This document shows positions 14,234 to 22,286 of a stretch of 57,239 nt of DNA, in pieces. Position 1 is the first letter of the stretch. Every line of letters begins with the position of its first letter. Source of the stretch: a virus. The stretch lies in IMG/VR virus record IMGVR_UViG_3300039159_000385, positions 1 through 57,239 of that record. One strand, given 5' to 3'. Under the pieces are notes generated by a model. It made no database searches. It had not been told where the DNA came from and saw only the letters and a program-made list of their open reading frames with translations. The translations under genes were made by a program, and so were the position numbers.

Positions 14234-14568
14234 GCCGACACCGCGACGCGCGTCGCGATCACGCGCGTCCAGAGCGTTTTTTTTGTCGTGAATCCCACGA
14301 GCGATCGCGTCACCAATCCCCGCTTTTCCAACCGGCGCAGGGCAAGCGTCACGCTTGACATATTCAGCGGCCCCTCCTGCCGCAGCAGCGCCGCCAGCAC
14401 CGCCGTCGTGTGCGGCCGCTGTCCCAGGTATTCCAGCACATGCGCCTCGTTCGGCGTGATCTGTGGCGGCACTCCGCCGAGCGTGATCTGTGGCGGCACT
14501 CCGCCGAGCGTGATCTGGTCGGTGTCGTACAGCGTGCGCCCCGGCCGGCCGATCGGTTTCGGAATCAT
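14230..14568 (-). CDS. Winged-helix regulator with 9-residue tandem repeat
   Basis: 112 residues. Residues about 42-100 are a winged helix of MarR-like pattern: ITPNEAHVLEYLGQ, TTAVLAALLRQEGPLNMSSV, LALRRLEKRGLVTRS, then a wing. The N-terminus contains QITLGGVPP twice in a row, encoded by an exact 27-bp duplication (14454-14507). The repeat precedes the DNA-binding domain and looks recent because the DNA copies are identical. Confidence 0.6.
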   Translation of the reverse strand: MIPKPIGRPGRTLYDTDQITLGGVPPQITLGGVPPQITPNEAHVLEYLGQRPHTTAVLAALLRQEGPLNMSSVTLALRRLEKRGLVTRSLVGFTTKKTLWTRVIATRVAVSA

Positions 14569-14903
14569 CGGCCGCCTCGCGATCCGGCGTTGTATCCGGC
14601 GCCGGGCGGGATCGCACGCGCTGGGTAGCGGCCATCGGTCACCGACAGATCCCCAGAGCGGGCCGAGCACCACGCAAAATGCGGGGTGCCCTGCCCTCCC
14701 TCGGTCGCCGTGGGCGCCTGGCCGCTGCACCCAGACTCCACGTTGACCGGCACGCGCTTGAGCCCCTTGGTGGCCCAATAAATGCGGCCCCCACAGTGTT
14801 TGCAGGTGCCCGGACGCTCGCCCGCCTGCACTTCGAGCGGTTCCATGCGCGCGTCGTCCATGCGCGGCACCGGCTGTATCCGACGGGCTCGATTCGACAG
14901 CAT
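14565..14903 (-). CDS. Zinc-ribbon-type hypothetical protein
   Basis: 112 residues. A GTCKHCGGRIYWATKGLKRV segment (about 32-51) gives one C-x2-C knuckle of the kind found in small phage zinc-ribbon proteins; two further Cys occur at CSGQ and WCSA. The rest is polar and Gly/Arg-rich. It follows the DUF2303 gene by three bases and overlaps the next gene by ATGA. Confidence 0.6.
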   Translation of the reverse strand: MLSNRARRIQPVPRMDDARMEPLEVQAGERPGTCKHCGGRIYWATKGLKRVPVNVESGCSGQAPTATEGGQGTPHFAWCSARSGDLSVTDGRYPARAIPPGAGYNAGSRGGR

Positions 14904-14906
14904 CGC

Positions 14907-15869
14907 CTAGACCCGCGCCGCGCCGAACCACACCGGCAACTCGGTGTCTTGCGCGATCACCAGCGCATTTTGGGCCGCGATGTGCTGCACCAGCGCGTCG
15001 GGGCGGTATAGCTCGTACTGCCATTCAATGCGGCCTCCGTTGACGCGGTACGCGAGCCGCGCCGGGACCGTGTAGGACGGTCCCCGGTAAAACACCGGGA
15101 TTTGTACGGCGAACAGCGTCGGCACCTTGAGCGGCACGCCCGCCTGCGCGGCTTCGTGTTTCTCCTGGAACGTCACGCTCACCTCACCCGTGGCCGTCGT
15201 CACGGCTTCATGCACCGTGGCGTCCACCTTGACGCTCAACTGCCGCGCCATGCGCAGCATGTCGGCCGGGCGGCCGATGCTCGTCTCCAACCGCGACGCC
15301 AGATCGGCCAGCGTCGGATCCCCGTTGCCGTCCACAAGCTCCAACGCGCGCGCTTCGATGAACCGCGCAAACTCACCCTGCTTCATCCACGAACCGGCGC
15401 CCTTGTGCCACACCAAAAACTCCGGCGCGTACGTCATCGCGAACCGGGCTAGGTGCTGCTGAAAGCTCGGCGCGTTGCCACCGGCGTGGTCGTACACGCA
15501 GGTAAACGTCGGCGTCGCCGGGTACGTCCCCGCGCAGTAGATCGCGCTGTCGTCACGCTTAAACCGCTCCACATGCTGCACGAACGACACCAGATCGTCG
15601 AGCACCGTCACCCCGAGGTGCGCGCGCGGCTGTGTCGGCAGGTTCGCCACCAGCGGCGCCAACGATTGGAGGCGCCGGCCCTCCGGCAACACGATGAAGT
15701 GCGCGCCCTCGGTCGGACTGTTGCCGTTGGTCGTGACCCGCGCGTACTCGGCGCGGCTCAATCGCTCGAACACGTGCGCCATCGCGGCCGCCTCGGTCGT
15801 GCCGTGTTCGTCCTCCATCGCGTCCGCGTCGATGGAGCTGAGGGGCTGGTGCTCTATGTTGCTGCTCAC
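14907..15869 (-). CDS. DUF2303 (YfdQ-like) protein
   Basis: 320 residues. It resembles DUF2303 proteins of prophages, which are typically encoded close to RecT or exonuclease genes as here. Recognisable elements are the N-terminal helix AMAHVFERLSRAEY, LPEGRRLQSLAPL, the DDLVSFVQHVERFK helix with SAIYCAG and TFTCVYDHA, EFLVWHKGAGSWMKQGEFAR, and a C-terminal beta-rich part with VTFQEKHEAAQ and IPVFYRGPSYTVPARL. The function of the family is unknown; a nucleic-acid or recombination role is inferred only from context. GTG start at 15869 (GTGA). Confidence 0.75.
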   Translation of the reverse strand: MSSNIEHQPLSSIDADAMEDEHGTTEAAAMAHVFERLSRAEYARVTTNGNSPTEGAHFIVLPEGRRLQSLAPLVANLPTQPRAHLGVTVLDDLVSFVQHVERFKRDDSAIYCAGTYPATPTFTCVYDHAGGNAPSFQQHLARFAMTYAPEFLVWHKGAGSWMKQGEFARFIEARALELVDGNGDPTLADLASRLETSIGRPADMLRMARQLSVKVDATVHEAVTTATGEVSVTFQEKHEAAQAGVPLKVPTLFAVQIPVFYRGPSYTVPARLAYRVNGGRIEWQYELYRPDALVQHIAAQNALVIAQDTELPVWFGAARV

Positions 15870-16474
15870 GGCATGACTCGCATTTTCGGGGCGTCCGGAA
15901 CCGTCTCGGCCGGGAGTGGCGCGGGCTCGGGGGACGCGACAGGAACAGGAACAGGAACCGGGGCCGCGATCGGGCTCGGGACCGGCGGCGCGGCGACCGG
16001 CGACGGCATCGGCATCGCAGCCACCGGGGCCGTGCCGTAGACCGTTTCGACCGCCATCCCGGCCGGCGTGTAGGCGTAGGACGCGCCTTCGACCGTCGCG
16101 GCTTCGATCAGCGCCGGGCGCACCTCGTCGGGTGTGAACATCTCCGACTGACGGCCCTTCGCGCCCGCTTCCAGGACGCCCTTCGCCGAGGCGAACAGGA
16201 GCGTACCGGGGCGCTTCGACTTCGGCAGATCGGTCTTGAGCGCCGTCACGCAAATATCCACCGTCGAGCGGTCCATCTGGATCGAGAACGCCAGCGACAG
16301 CTTGCCCTTCGGCTTGTCGATCCCGTGCCGCTCGGCGCGGTGACAGGCGGCCACCACCTCGGCGATCTTCGTCGTGACATCCCGGAGGAACTGCCCGCCT
16401 TCGAGCGCGGCAAACAACTCGTCCGCTTGCATCCCGTCCGTTTCCGTCGCCGGGAACACCGGGAGGCGGCTCAC
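15866..16474 (-). CDS. Hypothetical protein, 202 residues, Pro-rich tail
   Basis: Unknown. Residues about 15-115 are globular: a helix ELFAALEGGQFLRDVTTKIA, then KGKLSLAFSIQMDRSTVDI, which looks like a beta strand pair, and a Lys-rich loop. Residues 140-195 are Pro/Ala/Val repeats (PVPSPIAAPVPVPVPVA), probably a linker. It sits between DUF2303 and the RecT side of the operon, so a recombination accessory role is possible but unproven. GTG start at 16474 (GTGA). Confidence 0.55.
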   Translation of the reverse strand: MSRLPVFPATETDGMQADELFAALEGGQFLRDVTTKIAEVVAACHRAERHGIDKPKGKLSLAFSIQMDRSTVDICVTALKTDLPKSKRPGTLLFASAKGVLEAGAKGRQSEMFTPDEVRPALIEAATVEGASYAYTPAGMAVETVYGTAPVAAMPMPSPVAAPPVPSPIAAPVPVPVPVASPEPAPLPAETVPDAPKMRVMP

Positions 16475-16944
16475 GGGCGCACCCGGCCACGGCCGGAACG
16501 GGCGGCGTGCGTCGGGGCCGGCGCATCGAACAGGCTCCCGCTCAGGTACGCCGCATCAAACCCGGCCGACGCATACGGGGCGACATCCTGCCACCACGGC
16601 GCGCCCGCGCGCTCGGGGCCGTCGCCCAAGAGCGCGGCCGTGACGGCATCGCTCACCACGGCGCACATCGCCGGCCCACACTGACCGTCCGGCCCGACCG
16701 TGATCTGAAACCCGGCGCCCGTCTCAAGCGCCCGGCGCGCCCACGCCACGGCCAGCACCGTCTGTCCCAACCACTCCACCAGGGCCGCCATCATCGGCGT
16801 GTGCTCCCCGTGATCGAGTGACGCGGCGATGTCCGGGGCACCGATCCCGGCCTGCCGCGCCAGTTGCTCCCACACCGCGCGCGGTGCGAGGTCGAGCGGG
16901 CGCAACGCGCTCGCCGTTGAAGCGGCGCGGGCATCAATCCGCAT
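16471..16944 (-). CDS. Hypothetical protein, 157 residues
   Basis: Unknown, mostly helical. It contains PRAVWEQLARQAGIGAPDIA, MMAALVEWLGQTVLAVAWAR and a Cys-containing CGPAMCAVVSDAVTAALLG helix; the C-terminus is basic (SGRGRVRP). The ATG at 16944 lies inside the last codons of the upstream gene. Confidence 0.5.
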   Translation of the reverse strand: MRIDARAASTASALRPLDLAPRAVWEQLARQAGIGAPDIAASLDHGEHTPMMAALVEWLGQTVLAVAWARRALETGAGFQITVGPDGQCGPAMCAVVSDAVTAALLGDGPERAGAPWWQDVAPYASAGFDAAYLSGSLFDAPAPTHAARSGRGRVRP

Positions 16945-17239
16945 CGGACACCCCGGCGGCGGCCGACACTGCGTTCTCTTGCGTACGCTCGACTTCGGCC
17001 AGCAACTGCCGGGCGATCGACACACACGTACGAATTGCGGACTCGTCGATCCGGCCGGGCAACTCGGCCGTGCCGGCCAGGATCGCGGCCGCCGCGTCGG
17101 CGACCATGTACACGTTCTGGCTGAGCGGGAGCGCGGTGGCGCCGATCATCTCGCCGATCGGATCGGCGGCCAGTAGCGCGTCTACTTCGGTGTTCTGTTC
17201 GAGACTCGGGTCGATCGGGGACTCAGTGCGGCTTGGCAT
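16934..17239 (-). CDS. Hypothetical acidic protein, 101 residues
   Basis: Unknown. An acidic N-terminus (ESPIDPSLEQNTEVDALLAA) is followed by helices with VYMVADAAAAILAGTAELPG and SIARQLLAEVERTQENA. The start is not certain: the ATG at 17239 lacks a clear ribosome binding site, and a GTG at 17278 would add 13 residues. 52 bases separate it from the upstream gene. Confidence 0.5.
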   Translation of the reverse strand: MPSRTESPIDPSLEQNTEVDALLAADPIGEMIGATALPLSQNVYMVADAAAAILAGTAELPGRIDESAIRTCVSIARQLLAEVERTQENAVSAAAGVSDAD

Positions 17240-17291
17240 TGTGTGCAACTCGGAAGGAGGGAAACCAACAGGGACCACCAGGGACAGCGAC

Positions 17292-17774
17292 CTACAACGG
17301 ACACGAACGGGCGCGCCAGATCGCGGCGCATTGCCTTACATACTCCCGCACCACGAGCGGCGACGTACCGAGCGGCAACAGGTCGGCCGAGAGCGGATCT
17401 ATCTGCGGCACCGCCGGCAGGGTCGCGTCGCTCACCACCGGCATCGAGTGCCCCGGACGAAGGCGCGTCACCATCGCGCCCACCATGACGCGCTCCCACG
17501 CGGGGCCGGACACAATGCCGTCCGTCACCGGCTCCCCTTCCAGCAAATCGCGCAGCAGGAACGCCGCCAGGAACAGCCGCTCCGTCGTCGAAAGCGGCTC
17601 CAACGACCGCGCGCCGGGCGCGGCCGGGCGGCGCGCGCACTTGCTGCACGTTTCCGGGTACGGTTTCTGTGGCAGCAGCCACCCGCACGCCGGACAGGTG
17701 CGCGATTGCGCGCCGATCCGGGGCGGGCGGGGGGCCACGCTCCCCGTGTCGTCGGTGTCAGAAGGGAAGCCCAT
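17292..17774 (-). CDS. Zinc-finger-containing hypothetical protein
   Basis: 160 residues. CPACGWLLPQKPYPETCSKC (about 26-45) is a four-Cys zinc ribbon. After a Pro/Arg linker comes a helical part, TTERLFLAAFLLRDLLEGE, and a hydrophobic C-terminal half. The ATG at 17774 overlaps the recT end by 17 bases in another frame. Being coupled directly behind recT, it may assist recombination, but there is no direct evidence. Confidence 0.55.
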   Translation of the reverse strand: MGFPSDTDDTGSVAPRPPRIGAQSRTCPACGWLLPQKPYPETCSKCARRPAAPGARSLEPLSTTERLFLAAFLLRDLLEGEPVTDGIVSGPAWERVMVGAMVTRLRPGHSMPVVSDATLPAVPQIDPLSADLLPLGTSPLVVREYVRQCAAIWRARSCPL

Positions 17775-18828
17775 CTTCTCCGTCGGCGAGAATGTCGGCC
17801 GTGCTTCGGCCCGCATGGGGCGCCCCAACCGGCACCGGGGCGCCCCGTTCCGGCACCGGGGCGCCCCGTTCCGGCCACGGCTTCGCGGGCGGCGTATTGT
17901 CGTACTTCCGGTACTCGGGCGACCGGCCCGACGGCTTCTCGAACGACCGCACTTCACCGGCCAGGGCATATTCGCGCGGCGTGCGGGCTTCCACCCCATC
18001 CGGCGCGCTGATGTGGCTCCCGGACGGCAGCACGAGACGACTCGACGCGCGGCGCACCCGCACGCCCCCCTCGGCCGGCGGCGTGGCGCCCGGATCCTCC
18101 ACCGGCTCCGATCGCATCGCGGCGTCCGCGTCGGCCATCGTCAGCAGCTCGCCCGGCCGTTCGTCGTATCGGTTCGCCAGGTAGAGGCCGAGCGTTTGCG
18201 GTAAATACTTTTGCAGCGCGCGCACCGGCGTCTTGCGCGCCCACCAGGGCCGCATGGGGCCGGCCGCCCACTTTTTGCTATGCTCCCGCCGAATCGCTTC
18301 GAGCTGCGCGGCCGACATCACTTCGCTGATAACCGAGCCGCCCCGCATCACGGCCACCGCATAGCTGCCGACGATCGCCGCTGTTTGATCGCGCCAGCCG
18401 ACGCGATGCACGATCTTGGGCTCCGTGCCCGCCCACACCTCGAAGTGCTCGCCGTCGCGGATCACGTTCGCGAACACGCTCTGCACCTGACCCGTGGCGA
18501 TCGCCAGCTCGACGTAGCCCCGGTAATGCACGATCATCGTGCAGGTTTTCTTCGCGGCGTCGCGCTCCTTGAAGGGCACGAGGAACACCGTGCGGCCGAG
18601 CGTCAGCCCGGTCTGCGCGGCTTGCACCAGCGCCGTGAGGATCGACGTACTCGAACACTCGTAAATGTCCGAGTTATTCATAGCCGTCACGAGCGCGCCC
18701 CACATCAGTTGCTCGTACGTCACTTCGTGCGGTAGAAACGGCTCGACCGTCTCGCGCATCTTTTCCAGGCGCGTGCGCAGTCCTTTCTGCGCAACACTCT
18801 CCTGCTCGGCTGTGAGTTGCTGTGCCAT
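17758..18828 (-). CDS. recT: RecT-family single-strand annealing protein
   Basis: 356 residues. The annealing core (about 1-230) has the RecT signatures SILTALVQAAQTGLTLG, VFLVPF, MIVHYRGYVELAIATGQV, GEHFEVWAGTEPKIVH, and GSYAVAVMRGG. The C-terminal 110 residues are disordered, Pro-rich and contain an exact GAPVPER-type duplication. The last residues DILADGEDGLPF resemble the acidic, Pro-Phe-ended tail of SSB proteins, the docking peptide for replication partners. I see no separate SSB and no recognisable RecE- or lambda-type exonuclease. The ATG at 18828 has GGGGGGAG just upstream. Confidence 0.88.
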   Translation of the reverse strand: MAQQLTAEQESVAQKGLRTRLEKMRETVEPFLPHEVTYEQLMWGALVTAMNNSDIYECSSTSILTALVQAAQTGLTLGRTVFLVPFKERDAAKKTCTMIVHYRGYVELAIATGQVQSVFANVIRDGEHFEVWAGTEPKIVHRVGWRDQTAAIVGSYAVAVMRGGSVISEVMSAAQLEAIRREHSKKWAAGPMRPWWARKTPVRALQKYLPQTLGLYLANRYDERPGELLTMADADAAMRSEPVEDPGATPPAEGGVRVRRASSRLVLPSGSHISAPDGVEARTPREYALAGEVRSFEKPSGRSPEYRKYDNTPPAKPWPERGAPVPERGAPVPVGAPHAGRSTADILADGEDGLPF

Positions 18829-18863
18829 TACTCCCCCCGTCACGCGCCCGGCTCTTGTTGCCC

Positions 18864-18892
18864 CCTAGCGGCGCCGAACGCCCCGCGCTAGG
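18864..18892. promoter_or_regulatory. Inverted repeat between the first early gene and recT
   Basis: CCTAGCG and CGCTAGG form a perfect 7-bp stem with a 15-base spacer in the 115-bp gap 18829-18943. CTAG is rare in this part of the genome, and both arms contain it. It lies 36 bases upstream of the recT ATG; it could be an operator or an mRNA structure that sets the ratio of recT to the gene before it. Confidence 0.4.
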
Positions 18893-18943
18893 TTCTTCGG
18901 TGTGCCCGATGGCAAACGCCGTCGTCTCACACCCCCCGCCCCA

Positions 18944-19369
18944 TCAGATGCCGCCGCGTCTGGTGGGGCTTGGTGTTTGTGCCCTCGACGCGGCGACCTG
19001 CGCGGCCGGTCGTACCACGGAACGCCACACCGGCCGACGCGCCGGATGTTCGAGCTTCCAGACCTCCCACAACGCGCGCGCCTCGATCACCTCGCCACGC
19101 CGCCCCGCGTGCCACGCCACGCGAACCGGCGTCGGTACCTTGGGACCGTCGGGCCACGCCTCGCCAATCGCCGCCCCAGCCGCCCCGGCCGCCCAGGCCA
19201 TCACAAGCGGCTGCGGTCGGTGCCCGCTCAGAATCCGCGACGCATGTTGTACCGAGTAGCCCGTCGCCGCCGCCACCCGCTCGACCGCGCCCCGGCCCAT
19301 CGCAATCCGCCAGGCGATTGACCGCAGCAGCGCGGCGGGTAAGTTTGTAGGGTCGATATTGATATTCAT
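18944..19369 (-). CDS. Early leftward HTH regulator (Cro-like position)
   Basis: 141 residues. Residues about 26-50 look like an HTH: GAVERVAAATGYSVQHASRI, then LSGHRPQPL. The rest is Trp/Arg/Ala-rich. It is the first gene of the leftward early operon and diverges from the plus-strand repressor, the place where Cro-type proteins sit in temperate phages. Only 49 bases separate the two start codons, and no ribosome binding site precedes the ATG, so the message may be leaderless. Confidence 0.6.
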   Translation of the reverse strand: MNINIDPTNLPAALLRSIAWRIAMGRGAVERVAAATGYSVQHASRILSGHRPQPLVMAWAAGAAGAAIGEAWPDGPKVPTPVRVAWHAGRRGEVIEARALWEVWKLEHPARRPVWRSVVRPAAQVAASRAQTPSPTRRGGI

Positions 19370-19418
19370 GGTGGTAGTATGCAGTCACGCATAGTATTAC
19401 GCAAGGGGGAAGTGAGAC
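19370..19418. promoter_or_regulatory. Divergent control region between repressor and early operon
   Basis: This 49-bp gap must hold both promoters or their operators. TAGTAT occurs twice in direct orientation 17 bp apart (19375-19380, 19392-19397). TATGC/GCATA form an inverted repeat (19378-19382, 19389-19393) across the centre. A possible -35 TTGATA lies at the left edge for the rightward promoter. The arrangement fits a two-protein switch, but no operator can be assigned to a protein from sequence alone. Confidence 0.5.
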
Positions 19419-19943
19419 ATGCACACGACAACACGGGGGGATATGCGTTCACGGCTGTCGTCCTTCGCGGCGCGACTGCGCTCGGCGAGGCTCGCGCTCG
19501 GCGCCCGGCGCGGCGCGGCGGTCAGTCAAACGGAGTTCTCGGCGCTCGCGCAGCCGTACCTCGGTGCGACGCTCCATCAGCACCGGCTCTCGCGCTTGGA
19601 ATCCGGCAACGCGCTGCCGAGCATTGACGAGGCGTTGGCGCTGGCCGTGGCGGCCGAAGTGTCGGTGAGCTGGCTCGCCTACGGGCTTGATGTGCAGCTC
19701 CACATCGGGGACGACGGGCGCGTGGAGCCCGATGTGGCGGCGCTCCAGGTGGCCGAGGCCGAAGCGTTTATGACGCGGCCCGACGGGCGCCCGAGCCCGA
19801 CGCGCCCACGCGAGCGGCACCCACCGCCGGTCGCATTACCAAGGCCGGGCGCGCCGTTACCCCCGGTTACAGCCCCGCTCGCACGCGTTGCAGCACGCGA
19901 CGAGCCGCCTCCAAGCGGAGCCGTTCACCGGCGAGCGCCGTAA
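19419..19943 (+). CDS. XRE-type repressor, the only clear plus-strand gene
   Basis: 174 residues. Residues about 10-90 match an XRE helix-turn-helix: LRSARLALGARRGAAVSQTE, FSALAQPYLG, HRLSRLESGNALPSIDEALA, then AAEVSVSWLAYG. The C-terminal half is disordered and Pro/Arg-rich, with no LexA-like peptidase domain, so control is probably by an antagonist rather than self-cleavage. GGGGGA lies 8 bases before the ATG. Its orientation and divergent partner suggest an immunity repressor, which is odd in a genome without a visible integrase. Confidence 0.7.
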   Translation: MHTTTRGDMRSRLSSFAARLRSARLALGARRGAAVSQTEFSALAQPYLGATLHQHRLSRLESGNALPSIDEALALAVAAEVSVSWLAYGLDVQLHIGDDGRVEPDVAALQVAEAEAFMTRPDGRPSPTRPRERHPPPVALPRPGAPLPPVTAPLARVAARDEPPPSGAVHRRAP

Positions 19944-20142
19944 GCGGTTCGTCGCGGAGCGGGAACGTCCCGATCAGTTGGTCGTGCAGGTAGCACCGCG
20001 CCGATCGGGTGACGGGGGGGGCATCCGAGAGGGACGCGCAGGACGCGGATCGAGCGAGCGACATGGAGGGGCGTGGTGGGACGGTGGGCGGGCCGTGACG
20101 GGGCACCAGGTTGTGCCGCAGGTTATGCTGCCAGTTTAGCAA
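19867..20142 (-). CDS. Possible small gene overlapping the repressor end
   Basis: 91 residues from a TTG preceded by AAGGGGTAGAGG, a good ribosome binding site; an internal ATG at 20064 would give 65 residues. The sequence ends in a helix with LTALAGERLRLEAARRVLQR. It runs against the 3' end of the repressor gene over about 77 bases. The frame could be a real antisense-overlapping gene or chance; opposite-strand frames are open here too. Confidence 0.35.
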   Translation of the reverse strand: MLNWQHNLRHNLVPRHGPPTVPPRPSMSLARSASCASLSDAPPVTRSARCYLHDQLIGTFPLRDEPLTALAGERLRLEAARRVLQRVRAGL

Positions 20143-20215
20143 CCTCTACCCCTTAAGAGCAATAGCGAGCGCGAGCGCACCTTGTGAATAAATCTCGAAT
20201 AAAATCGCGCCTGTT

Positions 20216-20629
20216 TTACCACACCGCCAGCATTGCCTGCGCGTCCGGGATCACCAGCAGCGGCCAGGCAATCGACCAGCTCGGGCCGTCCGCGCGCGCC
20301 CACAACGTGGCCGGGCCACTGACCGTCATCGGCCGCAGCGCATCGAGCACCGCGCGGGCCGGCATCTCGCGCGAGTAAAGCGCCGTCAGCACTTCGGTCG
20401 CCCGGCCATACAGCGCGCGATGGACCGGCGCTTGGGCCTCCGGCGTCGCATAGATGCCCATTTCCACCGGCATCCGGGCCAGCAGTGCCCCATTGCGGGC
20501 CAACGTCCCCATGACCAAGCAGTAGCCGCCCGTGTTGCCCTGCGCCTTTTCGCGCACGGCCGCCAGCGCGAGCGCGATCGGCGCCCGGCCGCGCTCGATG
20601 TGGAGCGGGATCCGGATGAAATCACGCAT
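20216..20629 (-). CDS. Hypothetical tail-region protein, 137 residues
   Basis: Unknown, last gene of the tail/lysis region. It opens with MRDFIRIPLHIERGRAPIAL and contains a helix with VHRALYGRATEVLTALYSRE. The end (SWSIAWPLLVIPDAQAMLAVW) is hydrophobic. It overlaps the upstream gene by 8 bases. Past its stop is an AT-rich stretch (20160-20215) before the control region, which may hold its transcription end. Confidence 0.5.
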   Translation of the reverse strand: MRDFIRIPLHIERGRAPIALALAAVREKAQGNTGGYCLVMGTLARNGALLARMPVEMGIYATPEAQAPVHRALYGRATEVLTALYSREMPARAVLDALRPMTVSGPATLWARADGPSWSIAWPLLVIPDAQAMLAVW

Positions 20630-20987
20630 CGCCCGGCCCTTCGAGCGGCAAATCTTCCAGGATGTTGACCTCGGCCCAGCGGCGCAGGTTTTGCGCCTCG
20701 CGCACCATCAGGTAAATCGGCGTCCCGACATACGCCCCGGCGTGCGTCGTGATGTGGTGCCCTTCCAGGGTGAACTTGTACGCGACGACGCCCACGCGCT
20801 CCGGGCTCGTGGCGCTCGCCGGGATCGTGTACGTGCCGTACACCGGCACCACCGTGAGATTGGCATGGATCGCGGTCGCGACTTGTGTATTGGCGACCGA
20901 GAGAAACACCGAAAGCGTGAGCAGATCGGCCAGGTTCTCCAGGTACCCGTCGTAATCGTTATCCTTCGCGAGGTTGATCGTGAGCAT
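20622..20987 (-). CDS. Hypothetical tail-region protein, 121 residues
   Basis: Unknown. MLTINLAKDNDYDGYLENLA is followed by a helix LLTLSVFLSVANTQVATAIH and a beta-rich part with VPVYGTYTIPASAT and VVAYKFTLEGHHITT. The pattern fits a small structural or adaptor protein. The ATG at 20987 follows the repeat-protein gene by 37 bases without an evident ribosome binding site. Confidence 0.5.
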   Translation of the reverse strand: MLTINLAKDNDYDGYLENLADLLTLSVFLSVANTQVATAIHANLTVVPVYGTYTIPASATSPERVGVVAYKFTLEGHHITTHAGAYVGTPIYLMVREAQNLRRWAEVNILEDLPLEGPGDA

Positions 20988-21024
20988 GTGCGGATCGCCT
21001 GAGTGAGAGAAGAAAGGGACGCCG

Positions 21025-22281
21025 CTACTGCGGCATTGTGAACGTGGGCGGCCTCGGCACATGCCGCATCGTGAGCGTTGCCCGCTGCACCGACTGCACC
21101 GCGAGCGTCGGCGCCGTCTGATGGCCGGCCGTGAGCGCCGCCCGCTGCACCGACTGCACCGCGAGCGTCGGCGCCGTCTGATGGCCGGCCGTGAGCGCCG
21201 GGCTGGTCGGTTGCGCACGCAACAGCGGACGCAGCCAACCAGCACGCCCGATCGGCGCATCGGTGAGCGTGCCGGACGCTGACAGCGACAGCGCCGACGC
21301 CGCCGCGAGGGCCGCCGACGAGCCGCGCAGGAGCGCGGACGCGGTGACCGAGAGCGCAGCCACACCGGCCAGGGCCGCCGAAACGCCACTAAGGAGACCG
21401 ACACTGGTCAGGCTGAGCGTCGCCGCGCCGGCCAACGGCTTGAGTACCGTCAGCGCGCCGGCCGTTGTCACGCTGAGCGTCGCCGCACCGACGAGCGCGG
21501 CCGCCGCACCCGTCAGGGTGCCCGTGCCCGTCACGGCTAGGGTGGCGCCGCCCGACAGCGCCGCCGACGCACCGCGTAGGGTGCTGGTCGTCGTCACCGT
21601 AAGCGTCGCCGCGCCCGCCAACGGCTTCGCGACCGTCAGCGCACCGGCCGTTGTCACGCTGAGCGTCGCCGAGGCCGACAACCCGGCCGTCGCACCGGTC
21701 AGCGTCGCCGCTGTTGTCAGCGCGAGCGTCGCGACACCCGACAGGGCGGCCGTCGATCCGCGCAGGGTGCTGGTGGTGGTGACGGCCAACGGCGCCGCAC
21801 CGGCGAGTACGGCCGACACCCCGCGCAAGACCGCCGTCGTCGTCAGTTCGAGCGTCGCGGCCCCGGCCAGTGCGGGCGTTGACGAGCGGAGCACGCCGTC
21901 CGCCGTCACGCTCAGTGTCGCCGCGCCTGCCAGCGCCGCGCCGGGGACGATCAGCGACTCCTCGACTTCCATCGCGAGGTAATCGACCTCGATGCGGTTG
22001 GCGTCACCCCGCTTCGTCAGCGTGACGGTCAGCGCCGCTTCGTCAACAATCGCGCCGTACTCACCTGCCGTGAGCACAAACGAGTAATCGTCCCACGTTG
22101 TCGTCAGTGGCAGCGTGCGCGTTGCAATGACGGTTGCGCCTTCGCGCAGTTCGACCACGAGCTGCGCGTCGCCGAACGTGCCGCTTGACAGCGGCGCACT
22201 CGCGAGTGTTCCGTGCCATCCCCACTCAGTCGGGCGATGGCGAAGCGGGACGAACTCCGCGATAAACCCGAGCAACGACAC
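21025..22281 (-). CDS. Tail appendage with about twelve 20-residue tandem repeats
   Basis: 418 residues. The N-terminal 110 residues form a beta-rich domain (WGWHGTLASAPLSSGTFGDA; LVVELREGATVIATRTLPLT; DYSFVLTAGEYGAIVDEAAL; RIEVDYLAMEVEE), reminiscent of carbohydrate-binding or lectin-like folds. Then come about twelve repeats of the type ALAGAATLSVTTxGxLRGxS, each about 20 residues, likely a beta-solenoid. The C-terminus repeats ALTAGHQTAPTLAVQSVQR twice, encoded by an exact 60-bp duplication (21081-21200). Together with its place behind the tip genes this suggests a fibre or surface-exposed tail protein. GTG start. Confidence 0.6.
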   Translation of the reverse strand: MSLLGFIAEFVPLRHRPTEWGWHGTLASAPLSSGTFGDAQLVVELREGATVIATRTLPLTTTWDDYSFVLTAGEYGAIVDEAALTVTLTKRGDANRIEVDYLAMEVEESLIVPGAALAGAATLSVTADGVLRSSTPALAGAATLELTTTAVLRGVSAVLAGAAPLAVTTTSTLRGSTAALSGVATLALTTAATLTGATAGLSASATLSVTTAGALTVAKPLAGAATLTVTTTSTLRGASAALSGGATLAVTGTGTLTGAAAALVGAATLSVTTAGALTVLKPLAGAATLSLTSVGLLSGVSAALAGVAALSVTASALLRGSSAALAAASALSLSASGTLTDAPIGRAGWLRPLLRAQPTSPALTAGHQTAPTLAVQSVQRAALTAGHQTAPTLAVQSVQRATLTMRHVPRPPTFTMPQ

Positions 22282-22286
22282 GGTGC

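Noticed and set aside
19379-19627. Plus-strand frame starting upstream of the repressor
   Set aside because: It is in another frame over the repressor HTH, has no domain pattern, and ends within the gene.
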